A stretch of DNA of 64,000 nt from positions 1-64,000 of the forward strand of contig NZ_SPQR01000015.1 of assembly GCF_004766055.1 (NCBI RefSeq), written 5' to 3'. The notes beneath the pieces were generated by a model. The model searched no databases, had not been told where the DNA came from, and saw only the letters and a program-made list of their open reading frames with translations. Below are positions 15,887 through 24,081 of the stretch, one piece after another (the stretch's first letter is position 1; each line of letters starts with the position of its first letter). Position numbers and translations under genes: made by a program. This stretch comes from Desulfosporosinus sp. Sb-LF (GTDB lineage Bacteria > Bacillota > Desulfitobacteriia > Desulfitobacteriales > Desulfitobacteriaceae).

Positions 15887-16081
15887 CTACTTGCATGTTA
15901 AACCTCTTTGATTTAGCAATTCCAGCATTTTGTGCTCGCCAAGTTCGTGTTCGAGCAGAAACATATCCCGATCATTGCAAATCTTAGGGATATGACGCAT
16001 TGCATTGATTATAATCGCCTGAGCTTCGATGGCTTCCTCGTGAGTGTCACACGCAACATAATCACTATATACCTTAATCAT
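15887..16081 (-). CDS. Hypothetical 64-aa protein
   Basis: Begins MIKVYSDYVACDTHEEAIEA and has a clear AAGGAG 9 nt before the ATG. It is acidic and His/Cys-containing (two Cys in the N-terminal half, one at the C-terminus), with no membrane segment. The family is unknown to me. It lies upstream of the DsrE gene on the same strand and may be co-transcribed with it, ending at the hairpin at 15257. Confidence 0.65.
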   Translation of the reverse strand: MIKVYSDYVACDTHEEAIEAQAIIINAMRHIPKICNDRDMFLLEHELGEHKMLELLNQRGLTCK

Positions 16082-16370
16082 TTTGTAAACTCCTTCGTGC
16101 TTCGATCCTATTTGAGATCCGCAAGCAATCCCTTGATCTTTCTGTTGTTTATACTCTTCAAGAATTCGATAATTTCCTTATGATTCCTTTCATAAATATA
16201 AGCTTCAGAAAATAATTATCAGAACTTAAAAACATTGAGATTTAGGAAGTTCATAGATTACTGCTTTCTACTCAGTTCCCTCAACATTAATATTAATATG
16301 CTATTGTTTTTCTTCGAAAATAGAGTAGGATAAAAGAGAATGAGCATGATTATTGGGGGATAAAAGAGAA

Positions 16371-17279
16371 ATGGTTGTACATAGGGCAAAAGGTCGTGAA
16401 GATATACCAACTTATTCAATAGGAATAATTTTGCTTATAATGATTTTAACAATAGGCATAACCTTAATCATAGCACAGCGTAAACTAACTTCAGCTGCTG
16501 TTTCATTGCCTTCTTCTCCTTTAGCTCAAAGTCAACCATCTAAACCAACCGTTGATTCTTCAAAAACAGTCATCCGACCAACTTATGATGAAAAGGGTAA
16601 TCCGCCAACAGCCCCTGGTCTTGCAATGAAAGCTAGAGTCTTTGATTCTGAACCAACTAAAATAGTTTATATTACAATTGATGATGGACCTTACCCTCAA
16701 AATACCCCTCATCTTTTAGAAATACTGAAAAAGGAAAATCTTAAGGCTACATTTTTTGATGTAGGGAAACAAATTGAGAAATACCCTTCGTTATTAAAAG
16801 CCGAATATGAACAGGGTCATTCCATTGGCAATCATACTTATTCTCACGATTATAACTCTATCTATAAAAGTCCAGACACTTTCCTAGCAGATATTCAAAA
16901 AAACGATGATTTAATCTTTAAAGTGATTGGAATACATCCTAGAATAATCCGAGCACCTGGTGGAACTTCGTGTTTCGATATTGCTTATTATAATCTTTTA
17001 GATGCTAACGACTATATGGCGTTTGATTGGAATTTAGACTCTAAAGATACTGACGGGAAATTTTCTATTAAACAATTAGTGAGCAATGTTGATAAACAAA
17101 TTGGAACTAAGAATAAAATAATACTTCTTATACATGATTTACCCGATAAATCTTCTTCGGCTAATGCCTTACCTATAATAATTTCACACTTAAAAGATAA
17201 GGGCTATTCTTTCGGTACTTTAAGTAACAAAATTATGCCAATTACTTTCCCTGAAGGATTTCATAAACTTGAAAAATAG
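16371..17279 (+). CDS. Membrane-anchored polysaccharide deacetylase (NodB domain)
   Basis: A 302-aa protein with a signal-anchor helix (about residues 14-34), a Ser/Pro-rich linker, and a carbohydrate esterase 4 domain. Motifs are complete: TIDDGP (catalytic Asp), HTYSH (metal His pair), RAPGG, and LLIHD near the C-terminus. It would remove acetyl groups from peptidoglycan or another extracellular glycan. The start is ATG 16371 with GGGGG 11 nt upstream; a TTG at 16353 adds six residues. A near copy of the block GGATAAAAGAGAA occurs just upstream, suggesting a small tandem duplication at the start. Confidence 0.9.
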   Translation: MVVHRAKGREDIPTYSIGIILLIMILTIGITLIIAQRKLTSAAVSLPSSPLAQSQPSKPTVDSSKTVIRPTYDEKGNPPTAPGLAMKARVFDSEPTKIVYITIDDGPYPQNTPHLLEILKKENLKATFFDVGKQIEKYPSLLKAEYEQGHSIGNHTYSHDYNSIYKSPDTFLADIQKNDDLIFKVIGIHPRIIRAPGGTSCFDIAYYNLLDANDYMAFDWNLDSKDTDGKFSIKQLVSNVDKQIGTKNKIILLIHDLPDKSSSANALPIIISHLKDKGYSFGTLSNKIMPITFPEGFHKLEK

Positions 17280-17371
17280 AGACTCTTTGGCTTATCTTTT
17301 CGCCTGTTTTCATTTTTGTCTCTCCTTTTCGAATTTATGCTTTAATTGTAGCATGTTGCATTAAAGAGACA

Positions 17372-17430
17372 AACGAACTCCGTGTTTCTAAAAGCAGCCT
17401 GAAGTTGCTTTTAGAAACACGGAGTTCGTT
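17372..17430. repeat. 25-bp perfect inverted repeat
   Basis: The arm 17372-17396 (starting AACGAACTCCGTG) is perfectly complementary to 17406-17430, with a 9-base loop. No T-run follows. It lies between convergent genes, so it may stop transcription both ways, or be a mobile hairpin element. Confidence 0.7.
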
Positions 17431-17469
17431 ACGAATGCGAAAAAATAAGAAGATAGCGAAGCAACTTAG

Positions 17470-17700
17470 TTACTTTTTTTCTTCGCAATAAAACCTTTCA
17501 CCAGTTTTGCTATTGTAATAAACCCTTAATCTTCTTCCATCACTAGGGTCTATCGTTATCTCCTCAGTTTTTTCGAACTCTGCTGGAACATCTATTCCAT
17601 GGTTTTGTTGATACCGCTTGTCCCAAATTACAAAAGTTAGTACAGCGAAAGCAACTATACATATCTGAACAAGAATATAGAAACTAGCGATTTTTACCAT
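17470..17700 (-). CDS. Small membrane protein, unknown function
   Basis: A 76-aa protein with one N-terminal helix (SFYILVQICIVAFAVLTFVI) and a charged outer domain with DPSDGRRLRVYYNSKTGERF. The start is ATG 17700, with GAGGAAG about 10 nt upstream, only 4 bases after the YbjQ stop codon; the longer TTG frame overlaps that gene. Clearly in one operon with the YbjQ gene. No family recognised. Confidence 0.7.
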   Translation of the reverse strand: MVKIASFYILVQICIVAFAVLTFVIWDKRYQQNHGIDVPAEFEKTEEITIDPSDGRRLRVYYNSKTGERFYCEEKK

Positions 17701-17704
17701 AACT

Positions 17705-18028
17705 TTAATCTTCCTCAATTACTACAGCAGTACCGTATGCCAAGACCTCGCTCATGTTCTGACCGATTTCACTGGAATCGAATCTCATCATAACTATCGC
17801 ATTAGCACCCATAGCTGTTGCATTCATAACGAGACGGTCGATTGCTTGTTTACGAGCATCTTCAAGCATAGATGTATATTCGTGGATTTCTCCGCCAACG
17901 AGACTTCTTAGGCCTGCCATAATATTTCCGCCAAGGCCCCTACTTCTTACGATTAATCCAAAAGCTTGACCCTTTACTTCGTTTACTTTGTAACCAATAA
18001 TGTTTTCAGTAGTAACAACTATCATCAA
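17705..18028 (-). CDS. YbjQ/UPF0145 family protein
   Basis: A 107-aa protein of the YbjQ family (sometimes called heavy-metal-binding domain). Typical patterns are MIVVTTENIIGYKV, GLIVRSRGLGGNIMAGLRSL, LVMNATAMGANAIVMMRFD and a C-terminal YGTAVVIEE. The start is ATG 18028 behind GGGGAGG. The molecular function of the family is poorly known. It is the first gene of a pair with the small membrane protein. Confidence 0.88.
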   Translation of the reverse strand: MMIVVTTENIIGYKVNEVKGQAFGLIVRSRGLGGNIMAGLRSLVGGEIHEYTSMLEDARKQAIDRLVMNATAMGANAIVMMRFDSSEIGQNMSEVLAYGTAVVIEED

Positions 18029-18183
18029 ATTACCTCCCCAAAAATAGATACATAATATCGAATACGTCACAATATAAGAAGAATGCGAATTAGCTCTGAC
18101 CACATGAACAGTCTACCAATATCGTCGATAAGTTTCTACTAATTATCCCCTACTTTACCTCCATGCCCTGAAGAATACTTGAG

Positions 18184-18636
18184 TTATAAAGGTTTTACAA
18201 AATACACTCGTCTGTAACCGTCTTCTAATTGGCGTTCCACTTCGACAAACCCGAACCCAAGATAGTACCTAATATTTTCAGTCATCAACTCGTTAGTATA
18301 AAGATGGACTTCTTGTAAACTCGCTTTTTTTGCGAAATTTAAAGCAAACTCAATTAATTTACGTCCAATTCCTCTTCCCTGGAAATCTGGGTGAACTGCT
18401 ACATTTTCGATTAGTAGGCAATTTCGTTTTGGAAAAAAAACAATAAGGCCCATAAATTCTTCCGAATTTGTTGCTATATAAACAACATTCTTCTCGATAA
18501 GTTTAGAATAATCCGAAAGCATAGGAGCAGGCTTTTTACCCATTCTTTCAATGTACATGCTATAAGCCATACTTATACATTCAAAAATGGCCTGTTCATG
18601 TTTCTTTTCAGCAAGCTGAATATCTATAATACTCAT
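18184..18636 (-). CDS. GNAT family N-acetyltransferase
   Basis: A 150-aa acetyltransferase. The acetyl-CoA loop is VHPDFQGRGIGRKLIEFA (about residues 84-101), preceded by LLIENVAV, with a C-terminal LGFGFVEVER. The start is ATG 18636 behind AAGGAGAG. The substrate is unknown; single gene. Confidence 0.88.
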   Translation of the reverse strand: MSIIDIQLAEKKHEQAIFECISMAYSMYIERMGKKPAPMLSDYSKLIEKNVVYIATNSEEFMGLIVFFPKRNCLLIENVAVHPDFQGRGIGRKLIEFALNFAKKASLQEVHLYTNELMTENIRYYLGFGFVEVERQLEDGYRRVYFVKPL

Positions 18637-18804
18637 TACACACTCTCCTTAAGAATCATCTGACAAAAGGCAACAATAATCACATTTATATGAATATAAC
18701 TCATGAACATTCGCGTTAGTATCACTGGTCTGCTCCGAAGGGGTTTCTCTTTAATTTTATTATTACAATACCAAGTTTCCTCTCACTATAACCGTTCCAT
18801 TAAA

Positions 18805-18964
18805 TTCCAATTATCCTACTGATGCGTCAGCCTAAGTCTCACCCCCGTTAGTATACTTTTAAATAATGAAATCACTCTCCTCGCTAATTTGTCAACAATA
18901 TTTAGCAAGGAGTGTGATTTATTATGCAATCAAACAAGACTTGTCAATTGGTCGAACAGTATCT
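18805..18964 (+). repeat. Copy A of a 160-bp repeat carrying the 5' end of a tyrosine recombinase gene
   Basis: Nearly identical to 23652-23815. It includes a hairpin (CTCTCCTCGCTAA facing TTAGCAAGGAG) and the first codons MQSNKTCQLVEQYL of the recombinase at 18924. Homology stops at 18964, where the reading passes into an unrelated transporter tail. The 18637-18804 stretch before it holds nothing recognisable. Confidence 0.8.
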
Positions 18965-18965
18965 C

Positions 18966-19057
18966 GATTGTTTCTGCTGAAAGAAAAATTATCTTTTCTT
19001 TCTCAAGTAGGGATGATTCTGGTTATTGCCGGATTGGTTATCCAAAGAAATCATTAA
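18966..19057 (+). pseudogene. C-terminal scrap of an SMR/DMT-type transporter
   Basis: The residues FLLKEKLSFLSQVGMILVIA followed by GLVIQRNH look like the last helix of a small multidrug resistance or EamA transporter (E-x-L-S..G-x-x-L-I-x-x-G). Only about 30 codons remain, joined to the integrase 5' repeat. A terminator (19119-19148) still follows it. Confidence 0.5.
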
Positions 19058-19118
19058 TCTTTTTCAAAGGAATTCTTCTTATGGTCAATTGTTACAGGTG
19101 TTTTGGAATAATACAATA

Positions 19119-19148
19119 AACTCAAGCCCTATCGGACTTGAGTTTTTT
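19119..19148 (+). terminator. Rho-independent terminator
   Basis: AACTCAAG (19119-19126) pairs with CTTGAGTT (19137-19144), followed by TTTT. It would end transcripts from the transporter scrap. Confidence 0.75.
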
Positions 19149-19372
19149 ACATTCTATAAATGGGAGTTTAGCGAACCAGTCAATCCTGAAAATATATAAG
19201 TCTAAAGCTAATGTAGCATCGACTCGTCTGAATTGTATGATCTTTAGAAGGTTTGACAATGCTCTGAAAAGTAACGGCACTTAAATTAGCTGATGGACAA
19301 TTGTAACAAGTTATCGTCTCTGTTTATAGAATAAATAGGGATATGCAAAAAAAAGGAAAGGGGTTGAACTCC

Positions 19373-19543
19373 ATGAATGGTTTAATAAAGCTGACACTTT
19401 GTCAAAATAGCTGTTGTCCAACTGTAGAATTTGATACTGACAGTGTAATCATCAAGGATGATTTTGGCGGAAAAGTATCACTGACTGCTGCTCAGTTTAA
19501 AATCCTTTTAGATCGATGCGTGAATAATGAAGGTGAAGCGTAA
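19373..19543 (+). CDS. Hypothetical 56-aa phage-like protein
   Basis: Begins MNGLIKLTLCQNSCCPTVEF and continues IIKDDFGGKVSLTAAQFKIL. This Cys-Cys-Pro start and the DDFGGKV block resemble small proteins found near phage tail or lysis genes; that is from memory. The start is ATG 19373 with AAAGGGG 10 nt upstream; a frame from 19343 is longer but less well placed. Its stop overlaps the next ATG (TAATG), so the two genes are translationally coupled. Confidence 0.7.
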   Translation: MNGLIKLTLCQNSCCPTVEFDTDSVIIKDDFGGKVSLTAAQFKILLDRCVNNEGEA

Positions 19544-19851
19544 TGCTATTTCAAATACTATTAACATTAAGCATTCGATTCTTTCTATTTGATTTTGTAC
19601 TGTTTAAAAGTTTAAGAAATCACCTTAAAACAAAAGGGTATTTCTTTAGAAAGCTCCTTAGTTGTCCTTTCTGTCAAGGATTTTGGAGCGGTTTGGGAGT
19701 ATTTCTGGCTACTCACTTAATCGCTTATAATTTAAGTTTTTTACTACCCATGCTTAGTTTTGGTTTTGTCACGGCTTATCTGAGCATGATGACTACTGCC
19801 ATATTTTATCCCTTGATTGATAAGTTTGAAAAAAATTATAGCACTCTTTGA
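19543..19851 (+). CDS. DUF1360-like small membrane protein
   Basis: A 102-aa protein with three hydrophobic segments and LLSCPFCQGFWSGLGVFLAT, the hallmark of the DUF1360 group found in Firmicutes and phages. It starts within the stop of the preceding gene (TAATG). A 20-bp hairpin follows at 19882-19930. Function unknown; the pair may be a phage relic or a retained accessory operon. Confidence 0.72.
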   Translation: MLFQILLTLSIRFFLFDFVLFKSLRNHLKTKGYFFRKLLSCPFCQGFWSGLGVFLATHLIAYNLSFLLPMLSFGFVTAYLSMMTTAIFYPLIDKFEKNYSTL

Positions 19852-19881
19852 TAACCGCAAAAATAAATACAATATTAGCTA

Positions 19882-19930
19882 TTAACTATAACAACCTCCA
19901 TTTGAATCAAATGAAGGTTGTTATAGTTAA
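19882..19930. terminator. Long hairpin after the DUF1360-like gene
   Basis: The arm starting TTAACTATAACAACCT pairs with AGGTTGTTATAGTTAA, about 20 bp with one bulge. It is about 30 nt after the stop codon. Confidence 0.65.
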
Positions 19931-19999
19931 CGGGTTTGCACAAATGCAATATACAGTATAAGAATAATTAGAACAAACTTATTCCTTAAATATTAAGTC

Positions 20000-20280
20000 T
20001 TATCGATACTCAAAACCAGAGAGTGTCTCACCCGTGTTAGCATCAACGACCGTATTAAATTCATGCTTCAAAGGCAAAACAATACGACTTCTTGCTGGCC
20101 CACCAGATGGAGCTGACCATCCCTTATTGCTTTTAAAAGAAACCATACACACTTTTCCTTAGAAAGACTATGACCACCCTCCGTGGCAGTCATTAATTGA
20201 TACTCAACATTTATCTTATCAAGGGTGAATACCTGCGTGTGATAAGTTTTAACTGCATCCACAATAGCAATGATAGGGTC
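20000..20280 (-). pseudogene. Frameshifted gene fragment (PepSY-like tail)
   Basis: Two frames are needed. First, IAIVDAVKTYHTQVFTLDKI and TATEGGHSLSKEK; then, after a shift, SNKGWSAPSGGPARSRIVLP and FNTVVDANTGETLSGFEYR with a normal stop at 20000-20002. The VDANTGE ending resembles PepSY or similar propeptide repeats of secreted proteins. The N-terminus is missing, so this is a decayed remnant. Confidence 0.5.
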
Positions 20281-20469
20281 CACCGCGCCAGCGGTTTAGT
20301 GCTATCCTACAAATGCGTAACCCTAAAACCAGGGAGCGGGGAACTTATTATTACAATAATTAGCCGATGCTATGACATCAATCGAACATCGTAAAATCAT
20401 TAGTTTCATTATTCTCGGAGCTTCTCTTCAGAAAATGCTCCTTAATTAAGTGATATACATAAAAATAAA

Positions 20470-20502
20470 AAGCTAATGGTGTTTATTTAAACACATTAGC
20501 TT
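20470..20502 (-). terminator. Terminator of the 50-aa membrane protein gene
   Basis: On the minus strand AAGCTAATG pairs with CATTAGCTT, extended by GTTT/AAAC, then TTTTATTTTT. It is about 45 nt after the stop codon at 20546. Confidence 0.75.
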
Positions 20503-20545
20503 AAGTACATCTAAAAATTTTAGCCATATTCACAGTCTTCACCTC

Positions 20546-20698
20546 TTAGACAGTGTGCTTATTCAACTTAAATACTCTTTTTCTATTTAACATATATTTT
20601 ACATCTCTAGTATTCAATGCGAACTGTTGCCTATAATCTATAAAAACAACTCCATAAATAGCAATCATTACAATAACACTCAAAATCCCTGATAGCAT
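20546..20698 (-). CDS. Small 50-aa membrane protein
   Basis: Reads MLSGILSVIVMIAIYGVVFI, then DYRQQFALNTRDVKYMLN and a basic tail. It has one transmembrane helix with a positively charged C-terminus. GGGGGG lies 8 nt before the ATG, and a strong terminator follows, so it appears to be a genuine single-gene unit. No family recognised. The surrounding 20283-20470 and 20700-21219 stretches show no other gene. Confidence 0.65.
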   Translation of the reverse strand: MLSGILSVIVMIAIYGVVFIDYRQQFALNTRDVKYMLNRKRVFKLNKHTV

Positions 20699-21219
20699 TT
20701 GAAATCCCCCCTTAATTTTATTGATTGTTCTTCAGGTATAGAATATCACAATACCCAGGCTTATGTCATATTTAAATTATATATTTGTCAAATAGTTTTT
20801 TATTATGGTGATTTTTGCCCCTGTGTAAATTTTAAAAGATTCTTTAATCCATAAGGTATAATCTGCTATTGAATTGATTGTTTTTCAGTACAATTATATA
20901 TCTAATTCAAAAAGAGATACATAATACTACTTTCCGTAATTAGCTTATCTAATATTGTGGAAATAAAAAAAGATAATAGCCATTCTGTATCATAAGGCCA
21001 TAGAACAAAACAAAGGAGAGAGTATAGCAGTTTATGGTATGCGTCCCGCTTTAAAAATTAATCTTGAATTATAAAAACATGATGTTTCATCAGCGGAATG
21101 AATAGGTGATGCTTTCAGTTTTTTGAACTAATATCGGACTTATTAACCCCTCTTCACTTGCTAAATGAACTTCACAAAATCCTACTGATGGTAACCAGTA
21201 TAAGAACAATGCGAAGTTA

Positions 21220-21477
21220 CTATTTTTTCTTTTTCCAATCTATCTTTTGATTACTCATTTTTTTGGCTTCGCTTATTGCATCTAAAAAAGACAAAAATTC
21301 TCCACGACTACTGTCGTATCTACCTTTTTCTATTGTAGATTCAAATTCAATGTAAACGCACTCTATTTCCTTATCATCACGAACTTCTTCTGGGTCTTCA
21401 TAAGCGTGACTGCCATACAGTGTGTCCCACCTAACAATTCGGAGATTACATGCTATTTCCCGTGTTGGGAAAACCAC
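21220..21477 (-). CDS. Hypothetical protein, possibly N-terminally incomplete
   Basis: An 85-aa frame with FLSFLDAISEAKKMSNQKID and a Lys-rich end. The first residues (MVFPTREIACN) lack a recognisable ribosome site, and the start could be artificial. It might be the tail of a decayed gene. The gene upstream ends at its own terminator at 21553. Confidence 0.4.
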   Translation of the reverse strand: MVFPTREIACNLRIVRWDTLYGSHAYEDPEEVRDDKEIECVYIEFESTIEKGRYDSSRGEFLSFLDAISEAKKMSNQKIDWKKKK

Positions 21478-21552
21478 GTAATCGTTAAAGGTTTAGGTAA
21501 TTTACATTCCACCGTGGTTAAATTCTGACCACTGGGCGCTAGTAGGGATGGC

Positions 21553-21588
21553 ACAAAAAAAAACGCCCACGAAAATCGCAGGCGTTCA
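21553..21588 (-). terminator. Terminator of the radical SAM gene
   Basis: On the minus strand AACGCCTGCG pairs with CGTGGGCGTT, followed by an uninterrupted T-run, directly after the radical SAM stop codon. Confidence 0.8.
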
Positions 21589-21598
21589 CAATATAATT

Positions 21599-22774
21599 TT
21601 ATTTCTTTCTCATCTTCTCTGGAGTATACACGCAGAATGGCTCTGATGCCATATAGTTTCCAGTTGCGCCGTATGCACGTGCTCTTGATCCACCACAAAC
21701 TTTGTTGTACTCACAAATACCACATTTACCTTCGTACTTATCTGGTGAACGCAAGTCTTTTAAAATAGGGCTTTCGCGGTAGATGTCGCGCAGTCTATTT
21801 TCCTTAACGTTACCAACTACTAATGGTAAAAATCCACTTGGTGTAATGTCACCAGTGTGTGATACGAAGATGAAACCATTTCCATCGTTAACTGCTTTTG
21901 GTGCTCTTGCTAGACCGTCAATGAACTGAGCCATGTCACGTGTCTTAGTACCTTCGAAAGTGATTTCCTCACCTGTAGTACCGTTTTCCTTAGCACGTTG
22001 TTGGAATACAACACGACGATAGTGCTGACCAGCAGTTGTTTTTATATCATAAGGCGCATCTTTACTTAACTCGTAAAGCCACTTGAATACTTCTTCGTGC
22101 TCAGCAGCTGTTATGCAATCATCCATTGAAGCACGTCCAGTTGGAATCATCATTAAAATGTACCAAACCGAAGTCTTCAACTCTTTCATCAATTCCGCCA
22201 TTTGCTCAAGTTGGTGTAAGTTTGCTTTGTTAATGCAAGTATTGATTTGGTGAGAAATACCAATTTCATTTAAATACTTAAGTTTCTCGATTGTTAAATC
22301 AAAAGTTCCATCGATTCCACGGAAAGCATCGTGCGTCTTAGCATCTGCACCGTCAATTGAGAAACTCCAACGAGAAATCCCAACTTCTTTCGCCATGTCC
22401 ATGCGCTCTTTTGTTACTTCAACAGTAGCACTTGGGCTCATCGAAACGCGCATTCCTTTTTTAATAGCATAGTCTGCTAATTCAAAAAGGTCTTTTCGAA
22501 GCATGCAGTCCCCACCAGTGAAAACTAGCATCGGGTTGTCCATTTCGTAGATTTCATCGATTAGCGCGATACCTTGCTCGTGCGTTAACTCCTCTGGATG
22601 CGGATCAGGTTGTGCATCTGCACGACAGTGTTGGCACTTAAGCCCACATGCACGAGTAGTTTCCCAGATTACGATGAACGGGTTCTTATCGTAGTCAACA
22701 TTCATTCCTGGGTGCCCACCTGGATGACCACCTTTACCGTGCGGATGTCCACCCATTTTCATTTTATTTTCCAT
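21599..22774 (-). CDS. Radical SAM/SPASM domain protein with His/Gly-rich N-terminus
   Basis: A 391-aa enzyme. The radical SAM cluster motif is CGLKCQHC (about residues 43-50), followed by the glycine motif VFTGGDCMLRKDL. The SPASM-type C-terminus has CGICEYNKVCGGSRARAYG and a last Cys in SEPFCVYTP, likely binding a further Fe-S cluster. The first 25 residues are GGHPHGKGGHPGGHPGMN, an unusual possible metal-binding tail. The pattern resembles the TIGR04053 group and the heme-synthesis enzymes AhbC/AhbD. No heme or peptide-precursor genes are adjacent, so the substrate is unknown. The ribosome site is weak. It is a single gene with its own terminator. Confidence 0.88.
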   Translation of the reverse strand: MENKMKMGGHPHGKGGHPGGHPGMNVDYDKNPFIVIWETTRACGLKCQHCRADAQPDPHPEELTHEQGIALIDEIYEMDNPMLVFTGGDCMLRKDLFELADYAIKKGMRVSMSPSATVEVTKERMDMAKEVGISRWSFSIDGADAKTHDAFRGIDGTFDLTIEKLKYLNEIGISHQINTCINKANLHQLEQMAELMKELKTSVWYILMMIPTGRASMDDCITAAEHEEVFKWLYELSKDAPYDIKTTAGQHYRRVVFQQRAKENGTTGEEITFEGTKTRDMAQFIDGLARAPKAVNDGNGFIFVSHTGDITPSGFLPLVVGNVKENRLRDIYRESPILKDLRSPDKYEGKCGICEYNKVCGGSRARAYGATGNYMASEPFCVYTPEKMRKK

Positions 22775-23070
22775 CTCAAATCACTCAATCCATTTTAGTT
22801 TTCCAAATAAAGATTTTACACAAAAATCTGGCGAAAGTCCATTGATGGACTTGCCGCTATTGTCCACCAAAACTTTCAGTTGAAATCCATTCCAAAACAG
22901 CCTGTTTCTCTTTTGTGGCCGTCGATGCGATCGGATGAAAGCACTGTATTGAGAGGGGGACGGGTTTGATTACGAAAAGAGCTGCTATGTGGGAAATGAT
23001 AGCCTCCTCATACCAGAATAGTATAAGAATAATGGGAAATTTCGATACTTACCGAGCATATCAATAATAT
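22775..23070. other. Intergenic region, no gene seen
   Basis: Contains a short hairpin (GTCCATTGATGGAC) and probably the radical SAM promoter. Short minus-strand frames exist but carry stops and no ribosome site. Confidence 0.4.
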
Positions 23071-23508
23071 TTATTTGATTTCCTCAGCCAACTCCAAAAT
23101 AATTCCCTCTGGACCACGAACATAACACAACTTATAGCTTTCTTCATATTGCTGTATCTCACTAAAGATTTCTGTGCCCTTCTTTTTCAATTTGGCAACA
23201 ACAGCTTCAATATCTTCAACAGCAAATGCAATATGGCGGATACCCAGAGTATTTGCAAAGGGTTTCTGAATATCTTGTTCATCTGACGGCGTATAAAATT
23301 TGACTAGCTCTATCCATGCCTGACCGTCTGGCGTTCGCAATCCTACACATGCTGTTTTAACGTCAGTAAGCCCAACTACCTGACCCAACCACTCTCCTTC
23401 CATTTCCCATTCCCCATGCACTTCAAGTCCCAAATCGAGAAAAAACGCTTTAGCTGCTGAAAGATCATTTACGTTTACACTCACATGATCTATTCTATTG
23501 ATCTTCAT
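23071..23508 (-). CDS. VOC family (glyoxalase/bleomycin resistance-like) protein
   Basis: A 145-aa two-module vicinal-oxygen-chelate protein. RIDHVSVNVNDLSAAKAFF opens the first module and IRHIAFAVEDIEAVVAKL the second, ending ILELAEE. Metal ligand candidates are His in IDHV, Glu in WIELV, His in RHIAF and Glu in ILEL. The start is ATG 23508 (MKINRI), with GGAG 11 nt upstream; the frame is open 50 codons further but those residues are not VOC-like. It could be a methylmalonyl-CoA-epimerase- or glyoxalase-like enzyme. Confidence 0.85.
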   Translation of the reverse strand: MKINRIDHVSVNVNDLSAAKAFFLDLGLEVHGEWEMEGEWLGQVVGLTDVKTACVGLRTPDGQAWIELVKFYTPSDEQDIQKPFANTLGIRHIAFAVEDIEAVVAKLKKKGTEIFSEIQQYEESYKLCYVRGPEGIILELAEEIK

Positions 23509-23651
23509 ATCCCACATCTCCTGTGTTCCAGTTTTTCTGCAATACCCCGTATTGATTCCATCTGAAATGCCCCCATATACCATTATAAAGTTTAGGTTTA
23601 GTGTATCATACAATATTAGACCAACCACCTGTTTAAATCGACTTGTAATAA

Positions 23652-23815
23652 TTCCCAATTATCCCACTAATGCTTCAGCCCTAAGTCTCAGCCCCTGTTA
23701 GTATAACTTTTAAATAATGAAATCACTCTCCTCTCTAATTTGTCAACAATATTTAGCAAGGAGAGTGATTTATTATGCAATCAAACAAGACTTGTCAATT
23801 GGTCGAACAGTATCT
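23652..23815 (+). repeat. Copy B of the repeat with the tyrosine recombinase 5' end
   Basis: Matches 18805-18964 almost base for base, including the hairpin before the recombinase start. Here the recombinase sequence continues beyond the repeat, so copy B is closer to the parental arrangement. Confidence 0.8.
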
Positions 23816-24043
23816 TGGGTATCTAAACGTTATAAAGGAACGCTCAGAAAATACTATTAAGGAGTATCGGACGGATTTATTGATGTTCTTAAATTTTGTT
23901 ATGAGACGCGTAATACACCTATTTTACATGCTAATTTTTCAATAGTTAACATTGACTTTGTTAGGTCAATATCGCTAAACGATATGTATTCCTTCATTAC
24001 ATATTGCCAAAATGAACTACATGCTTCCGCTGGTACCTCTTAG
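23775..24043 (+). pseudogene. XerC/D-like tyrosine recombinase, N-terminal fragment with frameshift
   Basis: The first frame reads MQSNKTCQLVEQYLGYLNVI and ERSENTIKEYRTDLLMFLNF, a SAM-like integrase core-binding domain. After about 45 codons the frame shifts to TPILHANFSIVNIDFVRSIS and DMYSFITYCQNELHASAGTS, and then stops at TAG 24041. The catalytic domain (Arg, His, Tyr) is absent. It is a decayed remnant; full-length relatives may lie elsewhere in the genome. Confidence 0.8.
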
Positions 24044-24081
24044 GGAGTTTTGGGGTTTCTAATTCTTCGGCAATGTTATTA

